Shown here in pieces: positions 34,448 to 45,216 of a stretch of DNA of 64,000 bases; positions within the stretch are counted from its first letter, which is position 1, and the number at the start of each line of letters is the position of its first letter. The notes under the pieces were generated by a model. It was not told the origin of the DNA and did not search any database. It worked only from the letters and a program-made list of their open reading frames with translations. The position numbers and the translations under genes were made by a program. The DNA is from Sagittula sp048553715 (GTDB lineage: Bacteria; Pseudomonadota; Alphaproteobacteria; Rhodobacterales; Rhodobacteraceae), in the NCBI RefSeq assembly GCF_048553715.1, contig NZ_JBLZNC010000005.1:243206-307205 (forward strand), written 5' to 3'.

Positions 34448-36325
34448 TCATTCGGTCAGGCGGAGTTCCACCAACATGTCCGAGATCGAGCTGAAGGTGT
34501 CGACCAGCTCGTCGCCGGTCACGTCGTAGAAATGTGCCGCCGAAGACGCGCAGTCGCCCATGGCGTCCAGACCTGCCTGCGGCGCCTCGACCCCGATAGC
34601 GTAGACCACGACACCTGCCTCTTTTGCGGCGTCGCAAATGCGGTGCAGGCGGGCGTCGGCGTCATCACCATCGACCTTCGTTTCAAAAGAATAATAGGCG
34701 TTGTAGTAATCCGAATAGGATACAACCCCGTCACGGTACATGTCATAGTACCAATCCGCGCCATATTCGGTGGTCTTCACGTTGCCGAACAGCTCCAACC
34801 AGTTCAGGCGCATGGGCGGGACGGTGGTGCAGCTTGGGGTGGCGTCGAAGCGGACGTTCAGCAAGTTGCTCAGCACATCTGTGCTTTGGGCGATGACGGG
34901 AATGTCTTGGAGGTTCTCCAACACATTGGACAAAACCCCGGCCACAAGCGTGGTGTTACCCGAATGGCTGCCGCTGCCCTTGTAACTGGAACACTGCAGC
35001 GCGTCATTTTCGCTTACGCCCCCGACCACAGCCACGCCATTGACTGTCGTTGCGGCGCCGCCAAGCGCACGGCTGTAGGGGCCGCGCTGATAGGCGTCAC
35101 TGCGACCCTCGCGGTGGGGCCAATAGTACCAGTCGTTTGAATCGCCGGAATTTTCACGGATCTTGATCGAGAAACGATCATCGCTTCGATCTTCTGTGCC
35201 GTTGTCGTCGACCCAGACGTTCGACATGTTCAGCGGATCCTTCATGTAATCTTTCAGGTCGAACTGGGTGGTGTTCTGGCCGTCCGTCATGACAACGACA
35301 AATTTCTGCGCGGCGGCCTCATAGCTAGCGGGACGGTTTGCAGCAGATCCGGCGGCAACACCTTCAGCGGCCATGTCGGCCACGGCGTCCTGGGTGGACG
35401 GATCCAGCAGAGCGGTTCCCCACTTCATACCAAGGTCGATCGCGGTGTTGCCCTGCGCTTCGAGGCTGTCGATGAAGGCTTTTAGCTCGTCGGGATCGGC
35501 GCTGTGGGCGATCACGTTCGACGTCGTCCCCTCGGAACACCAGGGCGTATCAACAAAAGCAGCACCGGTGTTGATGGGGTCGAAATGCGCGATCTGTTCC
35601 AGCGGCGTGTCAGGCGACAGAACCGTCGTGTCAAAGGCACTGTCTGCAAAGGTCGCACAGGTCGAGAACGTGTGATCAAGGTCGAGCGCAAAACGTTCCG
35701 CCAACTCCGGGCCAATGTTTACGGTCGCATTATAAGGTACGATGGACACGGTAATGCGGCTGTCATCGCCACCGTCACCAAGAACGGTATCAACGAATTC
35801 CTTGGCTGCGTCCTTGAGCTGCTGCAACTTCGCCCCGGCCATGGAGCCGGAGACATCGAGAACCAGGCTGATTTCCGTGGGCGCCACAGCGTTTTCGGCA
35901 GTGGCCGCGCCATAGACATCCAGCTCGCTCACCCCGATCAGGCTGAGGAAGTCGGAGCTGATCTGGCCGTGGCCGTCGGCGGAGACGCGTTTGGAGCCCA
36001 AGCCGTTGTCCACGTCGACGCCGGTGAGATGGTCGCTCATGTTCATGGCGCGAAAGTAATCCTCGACCACGAGGTTCGGGTCGCGACTGTTTTCGAGGTT
36101 TGCGGCGGCCAGAACGGCACGGTCCAATGTGTTCTGGACTTTGGTTCGCTTTAGTTCCGCGTGCATCATATCAATGCCGATGCCGCCGAAGATCACCATA
36201 ATGAGCGATCCGATAAGGGCGACATAGGACATCGCACCGTCCTGCTGGGCCCAAAAACGTCCCAGAAAGCCACCACTGGCAGAAGCGGTGGCGCGGAATT
36301 TCGGTTTGAACATTGCGTTCATCAT
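34448..36325 (-). CDS. TadG-like protein with von Willebrand factor A domain (first gene of minus-strand triplet)
   Basis: The 625-residue protein begins with a cytoplasmic stretch and one membrane helix of the TadG/TadE type (about 33-53; AMSYVALIGSLIMVIFGGIG). The vWA domain follows with its metal site motifs DVSGSM (about 157-162), the threonine in NTAIDLGMKWG and the aspartate in VVVMTDGQN. A large insert of about 150 residues, rich in D, N, Y and G, lies after that aspartate. The end, CASSAAHFYDVTGDELVDTFSSI, matches the paralogue at 36826-38811. The ATG at 36325 has aaggtg five bases upstream, better than the GTG at 36343. It is probably a surface-exposed adhesive or tip component of a Tad-type structure. 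Confidence 0.83.
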   Translation of the reverse strand: MMNAMFKPKFRATASASGGFLGRFWAQQDGAMSYVALIGSLIMVIFGGIGIDMMHAELKRTKVQNTLDRAVLAAANLENSRDPNLVVEDYFRAMNMSDHLTGVDVDNGLGSKRVSADGHGQISSDFLSLIGVSELDVYGAATAENAVAPTEISLVLDVSGSMAGAKLQQLKDAAKEFVDTVLGDGGDDSRITVSIVPYNATVNIGPELAERFALDLDHTFSTCATFADSAFDTTVLSPDTPLEQIAHFDPINTGAAFVDTPWCSEGTTSNVIAHSADPDELKAFIDSLEAQGNTAIDLGMKWGTALLDPSTQDAVADMAAEGVAAGSAANRPASYEAAAQKFVVVMTDGQNTTQFDLKDYMKDPLNMSNVWVDDNGTEDRSDDRFSIKIRENSGDSNDWYYWPHREGRSDAYQRGPYSRALGGAATTVNGVAVVGGVSENDALQCSSYKGSGSHSGNTTLVAGVLSNVLENLQDIPVIAQSTDVLSNLLNVRFDATPSCTTVPPMRLNWLELFGNVKTTEYGADWYYDMYRDGVVSYSDYYNAYYSFETKVDGDDADARLHRICDAAKEAGVVVYAIGVEAPQAGLDAMGDCASSAAHFYDVTGDELVDTFSSISDMLVELRLTE

Positions 36326-36825
36326 ACTGGCACCTTGTGACACACTTTGGAAACGGGTCTGCGACTCGACTCCGGTGATTGGATGCCTCGTTTATGTCGT
36401 TTCAAAATGGCCAAACTGGGGCGTGTTTGGATGGTTTTTGGTCAATAATTGCTGGGTTTTGCGTCCAATAGGGATCGTTCCCCCTTTTCGTTTCCGGAGC
36501 GGGGTCAATGAGCGGGTGTTCTTGCCGAAAGTGACCGATCTGAGGCGTTGGCCGCACCGGGTTTGCCACGGAGTTTTAAGATTCGGGCAGCCCGTTGTTC
36601 GGTGCGTGATGCCCGTGTTCGTTTGGCGCTGTGTGGGTCTAAATAGGTTTCGCCTTGTTTCCTCGGGGGGGCGAAAAGAAGGCAAACCCTACCCAAAAGA
36701 GATAGGTGTTGTGAAAAACTTGGTTAAGAAAGTCTAAAGAAATCCTGAATACGTCCCAGTGATGCCCGATTGCCCGGTCAATCATTCTTCATGCCGCAAA
36801 GACCTTGCACCGCGGGAGAAAGAAA
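36326..36825. promoter_or_regulatory. Shared divergent control region of the two vWA/TadE triplets
   Basis: This 500 bp stretch separates two divergent paralogous operons and is lower in GC than most of the window. Frames open across it on both strands have no family resemblance, lack good ribosome sites and do not look coding. Promoters for both triplets should lie here. Near the plus-strand gene, the segment gttaagaaagtctaaag is AT-rich and looks somewhat like a CtrA half-site pair (TTAA-N7-TAAA), but the match is imperfect. No strong hairpin is obvious. Confidence 0.55.
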
Positions 36826-38811
36826 ATGACCGTACACCTTCGCCCTCGGGCAATGCTTCGACATCTGATACAGGATGAGACGGGCAATATCACAATTTAC
36901 TCAGTATTCATGTTGGTTCTGATCCTGACCATCACGGGTGCTTCTGTTGATATCATGCGTTTCGAAACCAATCGGACCGTAATGCAGAACACAATGGACC
37001 GTGCTGTTTTGGCGGCCGCAGACTTGGACCAGACGCAAGACCCCAAAACGGTGGTCAAAGACTATCTTGCGAATTCACCTGTGCGATCACTCGTTCCGAA
37101 CGTTGAAGTCTTTCAGGCGGCAAACAGCAGAACGGTCTCCGCGACGGGCACGTCCTCAATGGACCCAATTTTTCTGCATATGTCGGGCGTTGATCAGTTG
37201 ATCGCTCCGGCGAAATCCGTGGCTGAGGAAAAAATATCCAACGTCGAGATTAGTCTGGTTCTCGATATCTCCGGATCGATGCGCAACAATGACCGCATCA
37301 ATAAAATGAAACCAGCTGCGACCTCGTTCGTGGACAAGGTCATGACGGATGACTCCAATGGTGTCACCACGCTCAACCTTGTGCCCTTTGCGGGGCAGGT
37401 AAACCCCGGCGACATTTTGTTTGATTATTTCCGTGGCGAACGTCCGAAGATCAATCAAAACAACGGATGGGGGAATGGTGATCAGGACGCGCCGGGAAAT
37501 TCGCTGTGCAACAATAACGCTGAAAATGCGGATGAAGGCGCAGCCTCTGAAGAATGCGCATATGACGACGGTTCCAGCTCAGAAACGGCGACTGCGGCTG
37601 CCATTGACGATGCCGAATACTTCAAGATGCGCAACCAAAACATCGTGGATATGGTCTACTATTTTGATGTCGATGACGACGGTATCTATGATGTGACGCA
37701 CAAGGTCGAAAACTATACGTCCGACGCATCGCGTGATCCTGATGATCATTTTAAAGGTTTTGTCGCAGCCTTCTTTGCCGCCGACGACCGCTTGACGACG
37801 CCAGAGCAGTTTTTGGGCGCCTCTGTTCAAACGTCGAATAAAAAGATCTATTACTATCAAGTTAAGGGCGATGAAAACGGCCAGCGCAATGATATTGGTC
37901 CGACCCTAAACAAGGGTAATCACCGAGGCGATACACATGACTATTCGGGTATCGATCTGGGATATTGGGAGCAGTTCTATGTTTCTCCGAACCAATCTCG
38001 GATGAATGCGGAAGCAGCTGCTGCAGCGGAAGCTGCTCTGGCCGAAGAAGAGGGGCGCGAAGTGCCCCCCGGAATCGAAAAGAAGCAGCAAAATATGAAC
38101 ATGCCTTCGTCGTGTGTGGAAATATACCCCGAAGAATTCAACACGACGGCAATGCCAACTTCCGAAGATTACGTGCCCCACTTTATGTACTGGCCAATCG
38201 ACGAGACGCATATGGATTGGGGGTGGTGCCCATCTGAGGAAATGACCATTCAGTACTATTCGGATGATCGCAGCGCCCTGATTGATTTCATTGATGAAAT
38301 GCGTCTGCACGATGGTACAGGTTTGCAATATGGCATGAAATACGGTTTGGCGCTTTTGGATCCTGTGAACCAGTCGGCATTGAGCGCGCTGATCGAAGCA
38401 GGCTTGGTAGACGAGCGTTTCGAAGGTCGGCCAATTCAGTGGGGCGATTCCGAGACGGAAAAATACATCGTTATGATGTCGGATGGTGCCGTCACGCCGC
38501 AATATCGCCCAAACGATGGTGAAAATCCATCGAACGCGACCACAGATCTTAGAACGCAAGGGTCGAGTTCGTATTACACGATGACGGCAGGATCCCAGGC
38601 ACAAGCGGAATATCGTGCTCAATGCGATTTGGCGCGCGCGAACGGTGTGACCGTATTCACCGTAGCGTTTGAGACGACGAACGCTGAAGCGGACGCTCTC
38701 GCCTATTGCGCGTCTTCGGCAAGCCACGCCTTCCATGTCACCGGTGATGAAATCGCTGATACATTCGATACCATCGCCCGTCAGATCAATAACCTGAGGC
38801 TGATCCAATGA
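36826..38811 (+). CDS. TadG-like protein with interrupted von Willebrand factor A domain (first gene of plus-strand triplet)
   Basis: The 661-residue protein has a TadG/TadE-type helix (about 24-44; NITIYSVFMLVLILTITGAS) and then a vWA domain. DISGSM is at 147-152, the threonine lies in DGTGLQYGMKYGLALL, and the aspartate in YIVMMSDGA. Between the first two motifs sits an insert of roughly 280 residues. It holds an asparagine/aspartate-rich part, a DxDxDG calcium-loop-like motif at 281-286 and an alanine/glutamate helix. The C-terminus CASSASHAFHVTGDEIADTFDTI matches the minus-strand paralogue. Base composition is visibly lower in GC. The ATG at 36826 follows gggagaaag. A surface or pilus-tip role is inferred. 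Confidence 0.82.
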   Translation: MTVHLRPRAMLRHLIQDETGNITIYSVFMLVLILTITGASVDIMRFETNRTVMQNTMDRAVLAAADLDQTQDPKTVVKDYLANSPVRSLVPNVEVFQAANSRTVSATGTSSMDPIFLHMSGVDQLIAPAKSVAEEKISNVEISLVLDISGSMRNNDRINKMKPAATSFVDKVMTDDSNGVTTLNLVPFAGQVNPGDILFDYFRGERPKINQNNGWGNGDQDAPGNSLCNNNAENADEGAASEECAYDDGSSSETATAAAIDDAEYFKMRNQNIVDMVYYFDVDDDGIYDVTHKVENYTSDASRDPDDHFKGFVAAFFAADDRLTTPEQFLGASVQTSNKKIYYYQVKGDENGQRNDIGPTLNKGNHRGDTHDYSGIDLGYWEQFYVSPNQSRMNAEAAAAAEAALAEEEGREVPPGIEKKQQNMNMPSSCVEIYPEEFNTTAMPTSEDYVPHFMYWPIDETHMDWGWCPSEEMTIQYYSDDRSALIDFIDEMRLHDGTGLQYGMKYGLALLDPVNQSALSALIEAGLVDERFEGRPIQWGDSETEKYIVMMSDGAVTPQYRPNDGENPSNATTDLRTQGSSSYYTMTAGSQAQAEYRAQCDLARANGVTVFTVAFETTNAEADALAYCASSASHAFHVTGDEIADTFDTIARQINNLRLIQ

Positions 38812-39344
38812 TGTCCAGCATCCAAACCTTTGCCTCCCGCTTTCGTCGTGACGAAGACGGCAACGCAACCATCGAATTTGCCTTCTACTTTACCGTCTTC
38901 TTCCTGATCCTGACGGCGGGTGTGGAAATCGCTTATATGAACTTGCGACATTCGATGCTGGAAAGATCGGTTGATCTGGTGGTGCGTGACATTCGCTTGT
39001 CGACCGGGGATGTCCCGTCCTTCGCAGAAGCGCGCAACAAGATTTGCGAGGAGGCCGCCATTCTGGAGGATTGTGAAAACAACCTTCGCCTGGAGATGGT
39101 CGAAGTTGATCCGCGCAATTTTTGGACGATTGATCCAAACCCAGATTGCCGCAACGCCGAGGAAGAGCCGCGCCCGGTGCGTAACTTCACCCCCGGTACC
39201 GACAACGCACTGATGCTGATCCGCGCATGTCTGAAATACAAGCCGATGATGCCAACGACCGGTTTGGGTAAAGAGCTGTATAAAGACAGCGATGGCTACG
39301 CCCAATTGATGGTGACATCCGCATTTGTACAAGAGCCGAGGTAA
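38808..39344 (+). CDS. TadE-like pseudopilin protein (second gene of plus-strand triplet)
   Basis: The 178-residue protein starts in the overlap ATGATG/TGA with the vWA gene, so translation is coupled. RRDEDGNATIEFAFYFTVFFLIL is a TadE-type helix with a glutamate near its start (about 14-38). The rest is extracytoplasmic and ends SAFVQEPR. It is paralogous to 33798-34334 throughout, including CENNLRLEMVEVDP versus CEETLHLEMLPLDM. Confidence 0.82.
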   Translation: MMSSIQTFASRFRRDEDGNATIEFAFYFTVFFLILTAGVEIAYMNLRHSMLERSVDLVVRDIRLSTGDVPSFAEARNKICEEAAILEDCENNLRLEMVEVDPRNFWTIDPNPDCRNAEEEPRPVRNFTPGTDNALMLIRACLKYKPMMPTTGLGKELYKDSDGYAQLMVTSAFVQEPR

Positions 39345-39349
39345 TCGCC

Positions 39350-39946
39350 ATGATCTTCAAATCTTGCTTCAACCGTGTGCTGAAACGTTTTGCCAAAGAC
39401 ACCGAAGGCAGCATTTCCATCGAGGCGCTGATCTGGTTTCCCATGATCCTCGCGGTTCTCGCGTCGATGTTCTCGCTCTTTGATGCCTTTCGCTACAAAA
39501 GCCTGAATGCCAAAGCCGCCTATACGATCTCGGACGCGCTTTCGCGTGAAACCGATCCTATCGACAACGCCTATATCGACGGTATGGAGGATGTTCTCGA
39601 ATTCCTCACGATCTCCGAGGGACCATATTCCTTGCGAGTGACTTTGGTGAACTATGACGGGACATCCTATAATCCGGACGGATCTATCGCGTCCGTCGGA
39701 GAGGGATATCAGGTGGAATGGTCGCAAACACGCGGTGATTTCGACGACCTGACAACTGCAGATCTGAAAACCTTTACGGACAAGCTTCCCAATCTGTTGA
39801 ACAATGAGCGGGTCATTCTGGTGGAAACGCGAACCGAATACGTACCCCCGTTCGTTATTCCTGTCCTGAATGAGGCGGATCTCTTCTACACCTACGGATT
39901 TACGCGACCACGTTTCGCGCCCAAGATTTCGTGGTCGGACAGCTAA
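39350..39946 (+). CDS. TadE/TadF-like pseudopilin protein (third gene of plus-strand triplet)
   Basis: The 198-residue protein has a basic N-terminus, then KDTEGSISIEALIWFPMILAVLA, a pseudopilin-type helix (about 17-40), and an extracytoplasmic part ending TYGFTRPRFAPKISWSDS. It aligns with 33203-33775, whose end reads TYSFTSPRYAPQIPFSNS. It starts five bases after the preceding gene and is followed by a strong terminator, so it closes this three-gene operon. Confidence 0.82.
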   Translation: MIFKSCFNRVLKRFAKDTEGSISIEALIWFPMILAVLASMFSLFDAFRYKSLNAKAAYTISDALSRETDPIDNAYIDGMEDVLEFLTISEGPYSLRVTLVNYDGTSYNPDGSIASVGEGYQVEWSQTRGDFDDLTTADLKTFTDKLPNLLNNERVILVETRTEYVPPFVIPVLNEADLFYTYGFTRPRFAPKISWSDS

Positions 39947-39965
39947 TCCGAACGACAAGATGATG

Positions 39966-39993
39966 AACGACGGGGCCTCGGCCCCGTCGTTTC
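39966..39993 (+). terminator. Rho-independent terminator of the plus-strand triplet
   Basis: The perfect 11-bp stem aacgacggggc / gccccgtcgtt with loop ctcg begins 19 bases after the stop codon of the third gene. A short T-run follows. Confidence 0.78.
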
Positions 39994-40095
39994 CCCTTGG
40001 GGGATGTGCATGATTTCGCCGATGCTGGCACAGCCGTTGCCCATACCCCGGGGCTGCACTAGAACCCAAGCGACCCAATGTAATCGGAGCTTCTC

Positions 40096-40368
40096 ATGCG
40101 TCACGCGCTCTTTGCCATGATCCTACTGACCGTCGCACCGGCTGCACAGGCACAAGACGACAGCTGCGCACAGACCGAAGCGTGGTTCAACGAGGCGGTG
40201 GAAAGCCGCCAAACCGGTAAATCCGAGCGCGCCGTACGCCGCAGCCTGCGCGCGGACATGGGGGAGGAGGCCGCAGATCAACTAGCGGCTTTTGTCTTTG
40301 CCCTGCCAGCAGAACAGTTGTCGCCCGCTGTGGGTGCGATGGCGCGGGCGCAGTGCGAAGGTCTGTAA
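40096..40368 (+). CDS. Small secreted hypothetical protein
   Basis: The 90-residue product has a cleavable signal peptide (MRHALFAMILLTVAPAAQAQ, cleavage near residue 20). The mature, helical domain of about 70 residues has one cysteine near each end (DDSCAQ and AQCEGL), which could form a disulfide in the periplasm. I do not recognise a family. A ggagc motif precedes the ATG at 40096. It stands alone between the pilin-like triplet and dnaG. Confidence 0.7.
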   Translation: MRHALFAMILLTVAPAAQAQDDSCAQTEAWFNEAVESRQTGKSERAVRRSLRADMGEEAADQLAAFVFALPAEQLSPAVGAMARAQCEGL

Positions 40369-40464
40369 CCTAAACGTTCGAAATTGCTGGTCCGTCCGAG
40401 GGGTGCCACGTTATCGTGTGCGCCCCCTTGAGAATCGCCCCACGCTCGGAGGATACTGCGCGCC

Positions 40465-42615
40465 ATGAGCCTGCCCCCCGGTTTCCTAGATGAACTGCGC
40501 AACCGCCTGACCCTTTCCGATGTGGTGGGGAAAAAAGTCATGTGGGATAAGCGCAAGTCCCAGCCGGGCAAGGGCGATCTGTGGGCTCCATGCCCCTTTC
40601 ACCACGAAAAAACCGCGTCTTTTCATGTGGATGACCGGAAAGGGTTCTACTACTGCTTTGGCTGCCATGAAAAAGGCGATGCGCTGAGTTTTGTCCAGAA
40701 GCTCGACAATGTCGGGTTCATGGAAGCGGTCGAGATTCTCGCCACCGAGGCGGGAATGGAAATGCCGGCCAAGGACCCGCGCGCGCAGGAAAAGATCGAC
40801 CGACGGACACAGCTGACAAAAGTCATGGAAGAGGCGGTGCGCTTCTTCCGGTTCCAGTTGAAAACCCAAGCCGCGGGCGAGGCGCGCGCCTATCTTCAAA
40901 AGCGCGGATTGACGGCTGACGCGCTGGACCGGTTCGAGATCGGCTTTGCGCCCGCTGGCTGGGACAATCTGCGGCTGGGTCTGACGGGCAAGGGGATTGC
41001 CATCGACGATCTGGTGGCCTGCGGTCTGTCGCGCAAATCCGACAAGGGGCGCGACCCCTATGATGTGTTCCGCAACCGGATCATGTTTCCGATCCGTGAT
41101 GCGCGCGGGCGGGCCATCGCCTTTGGCGGGCGTGCGATGGATCCCAATGACAATGCCAAGTATCTGAACTCTCCCGAGACGGAGCTGTTCGACAAATCGC
41201 GCAACCTGTACAACTTGCGTCCCGCGCGCGAGGCATCCGGACGGGGAAAGCCGCTGATCGTTGCCGAGGGCTACATGGATGTGATCGCGCTGTCCGAGGC
41301 GGGATTTCATGCCTCTGTCGCGCCACTGGGCACGGCTGTTACCGAAAACCAGCTGCAAATGATGTGGCGCGTGTCCGAAGAGCCGATCATCGCGCTGGAT
41401 GGGGACAAGGCCGGTCTGCGCGCGGCCTATCGTGTGATTGATCTGGCGTTGCCGCTGCTGGAGGCGGGGAAATCGCTGCGGTTTGCCATCATGCCCGAAG
41501 GCAAGGACCCCGATGATCTGCTGCGGGCCGAAGGGCCGGAAGCTGTTCAGGCGGTGCTGGATGCGGCGATGCCCATGGTGGACCTGCTGTGGCGGCAAGA
41601 GACGGAAGACAAGAGCTTTGACAGCCCCGAGCGGCGTGCAGCCTTGGACAAATCCCTACGAGAGCGGGTGAAGCTGATCCGCGACCGCAGCTTGCGTCAT
41701 CACTACGCTTTGGCGGTGCGGGACCGTTTGGACGCGCTTTATGGGCGCAGCGGCAGCGGCTTTGATATTGGGTTCGACAGCGGACCGGACCGTGGTTTTG
41801 CGCCGATGCCCGACATGCCTCCGCCGGATATGGGGTATGATCCCGGCTTCGATATGCCGCCCGATGCGGGGTATCAGCCAGAGTATGACACCGGTTTCGA
41901 CGCCCCCGCGCCGCAGAGATCAGAGGATCGTGGCAGCTTCACGCCGCGCAAAACCGGCTATTCCGGCGCCAAGGGCGGGGGCAAACGCAGGCCGTGGAAC
42001 GCACCACCACCGCCCAGCCCGACGGCGAAAGCATCGCTGCTGGCCTCGCCCGGCGAAGCACCAGAAGTGCGCCTGCGCGAGGAAGTCATTCTTGCGACGC
42101 TGTATTGTCATCCCGCACTGATCGCGGAGTTCGACAGCCAGCTTGAGGCGTTGGTCTTTGCCGATCCGCAACTGCAGGCCCTGCGCGACATCATGTTGGC
42201 CTGCCACGATTGCCCCGACGAAGTGGCGGCCAAGGCGGCGAGTGAAATTGGGCAGGGGCGTCTTGAATCTCTGATGGGGGCACGCCATATCGTGGTGGTT
42301 CCCTGCATTCGCACACCCGGTGTTCTGGATATCGCGCGTATCACAGTGTCCGAAGAACTGGCAAAACTGGACACGTTGCGTGGCTGGCAGGCCGAACTGA
42401 AAGAGGCCGAAGAGGATTTTGCGGATCAGGCCGACGAGGCTTTGACATGGCGGTTGGGGCAGGCGGCCCGCGCCAAATCCGATATCGGGCGCCGGACCGA
42501 CGAAAGCGAGATGGATTACGCCATCGGCGAGAACGGTGCCCTGATCGACAAAGACGAAAGAAGCGCGTTTGATTCGCTTCTATCGACGATTCGCTTCGAC
42601 AAGGGGCGCAAATAA
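40465..42615 (+). CDS. dnaG: DNA primase DnaG
   Basis: DnaG makes RNA primers for replication. The 716 residues begin with a zinc-binding domain (C43, H46/H47, C64, C67 in CPFHHEKTASF and YYCFGCHEKGD). The catalytic core follows with TOPRIM motifs LIVAEGYMDVIAL and IALDGDKAGL. Between about residues 430 and 520 lies an unusually long linker rich in G, F, D and P, with repeated PDMGYDPGFDMPPDAGY-like units and then a basic GAKGGGKRRP patch. The C-terminal helicase-binding domain follows (about 530-716). It precedes rpoD, the common order. Confidence 0.96.
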   Translation: MSLPPGFLDELRNRLTLSDVVGKKVMWDKRKSQPGKGDLWAPCPFHHEKTASFHVDDRKGFYYCFGCHEKGDALSFVQKLDNVGFMEAVEILATEAGMEMPAKDPRAQEKIDRRTQLTKVMEEAVRFFRFQLKTQAAGEARAYLQKRGLTADALDRFEIGFAPAGWDNLRLGLTGKGIAIDDLVACGLSRKSDKGRDPYDVFRNRIMFPIRDARGRAIAFGGRAMDPNDNAKYLNSPETELFDKSRNLYNLRPAREASGRGKPLIVAEGYMDVIALSEAGFHASVAPLGTAVTENQLQMMWRVSEEPIIALDGDKAGLRAAYRVIDLALPLLEAGKSLRFAIMPEGKDPDDLLRAEGPEAVQAVLDAAMPMVDLLWRQETEDKSFDSPERRAALDKSLRERVKLIRDRSLRHHYALAVRDRLDALYGRSGSGFDIGFDSGPDRGFAPMPDMPPPDMGYDPGFDMPPDAGYQPEYDTGFDAPAPQRSEDRGSFTPRKTGYSGAKGGGKRRPWNAPPPPSPTAKASLLASPGEAPEVRLREEVILATLYCHPALIAEFDSQLEALVFADPQLQALRDIMLACHDCPDEVAAKAASEIGQGRLESLMGARHIVVVPCIRTPGVLDIARITVSEELAKLDTLRGWQAELKEAEEDFADQADEALTWRLGQAARAKSDIGRRTDESEMDYAIGENGALIDKDERSAFDSLLSTIRFDKGRK

Positions 42616-42737
42616 TGCTCACCATGGTGAGAAAAAGGTAAACATATAAGGCTAGACGGGTGTCCGAATCGCCGAATCACGGTAAGTACTCGGTTTAACG
42701 AATCACTCAGCTCGTCGCCCCCGATCAGGAGAGCCGC

Positions 42738-44732
<1,995 letters not shown>

Positions 44733-44757
44733 GCCTGCGCTGGCCCGTAATTCATTC

Positions 44758-44790
44758 GCGCCCCTTCCCCCGGGAGGGGGCGTTTTCTTT
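44758..44790 (+). terminator. Rho-independent terminator after rpoD
   Basis: The stem gcgccccttccc / gggagggggcg, with one G-T pair and a very short loop, is followed by ttttcttt. It lies 26 bases beyond the rpoD stop. Confidence 0.75.
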
Positions 44791-44822
44791 GGCACAAAGC
44801 GTCAGCAGCAAAGGTTTGAGAC

Positions 44823-45110
44823 ATGAGCGAGAAAAAAGGATTTCTAGCGCGCCTGTTCGGCGGCGGAGCGGCGGAGAAGCCCTCGGACGTGGTGGAACAC
44901 AAAGGATTCCGCATCACCCCGCAGCCGATTTCCGAAGATGGTGGTTTCCGCATCAGCGCCAAGATCGAAGGCGAGATTGATGGCGAGACGAAAACGCATA
45001 GCCTGATCCGGGCGGACGTTATTCGTGACCGCGACGAGGCGGCGAAGGCCTCTGTTTCCAAAGCGCAGGCGATGATCGACCAGATGGGTGCGAAGCTGTT
45101 CGATATGTGA
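44823..45110 (+). CDS. HlyU family protein
   Basis: The 95-residue protein matches the HlyU family of small alpha/beta proteins: FLARLFGGG at the start, EHKGFRITPQPISEDGGFRISAKI and SLIRADVIRDRDEAAKASVSKAQAMIDQMG. In vibrios HlyU controls hemolysin genes. In alphaproteobacteria the family is common and its role is not well defined, so regulator status is not assumed here. It follows the rpoD terminator; gagac precedes the ATG at 44823. Confidence 0.83.
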   Translation: MSEKKGFLARLFGGGAAEKPSDVVEHKGFRITPQPISEDGGFRISAKIEGEIDGETKTHSLIRADVIRDRDEAAKASVSKAQAMIDQMGAKLFDM

Positions 45111-45216
45111 CGAATTTTCGGGGTCTTTGCCCGGAATAGATATCATATCCGGCGGTTGTTTCAGAATCGGGGAACCTTTTGCGGCCAAGTTGGTTGTCCG
45201 TGCAAGGAGACGATCA

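Noticed and set aside
36288..36737. 149-residue open frame on the plus strand between the two triplets
   Set aside because: It begins inside the minus-strand vWA gene, lacks a ribosome site, and is rich in W, V, C and R with no recognisable pattern. The region is better read as control DNA.
36718..36738. CtrA binding site near the plus-strand vWA gene
   Set aside because: The second half-site is TAAA instead of TTAA, so I kept it only as a weak note within the control region.
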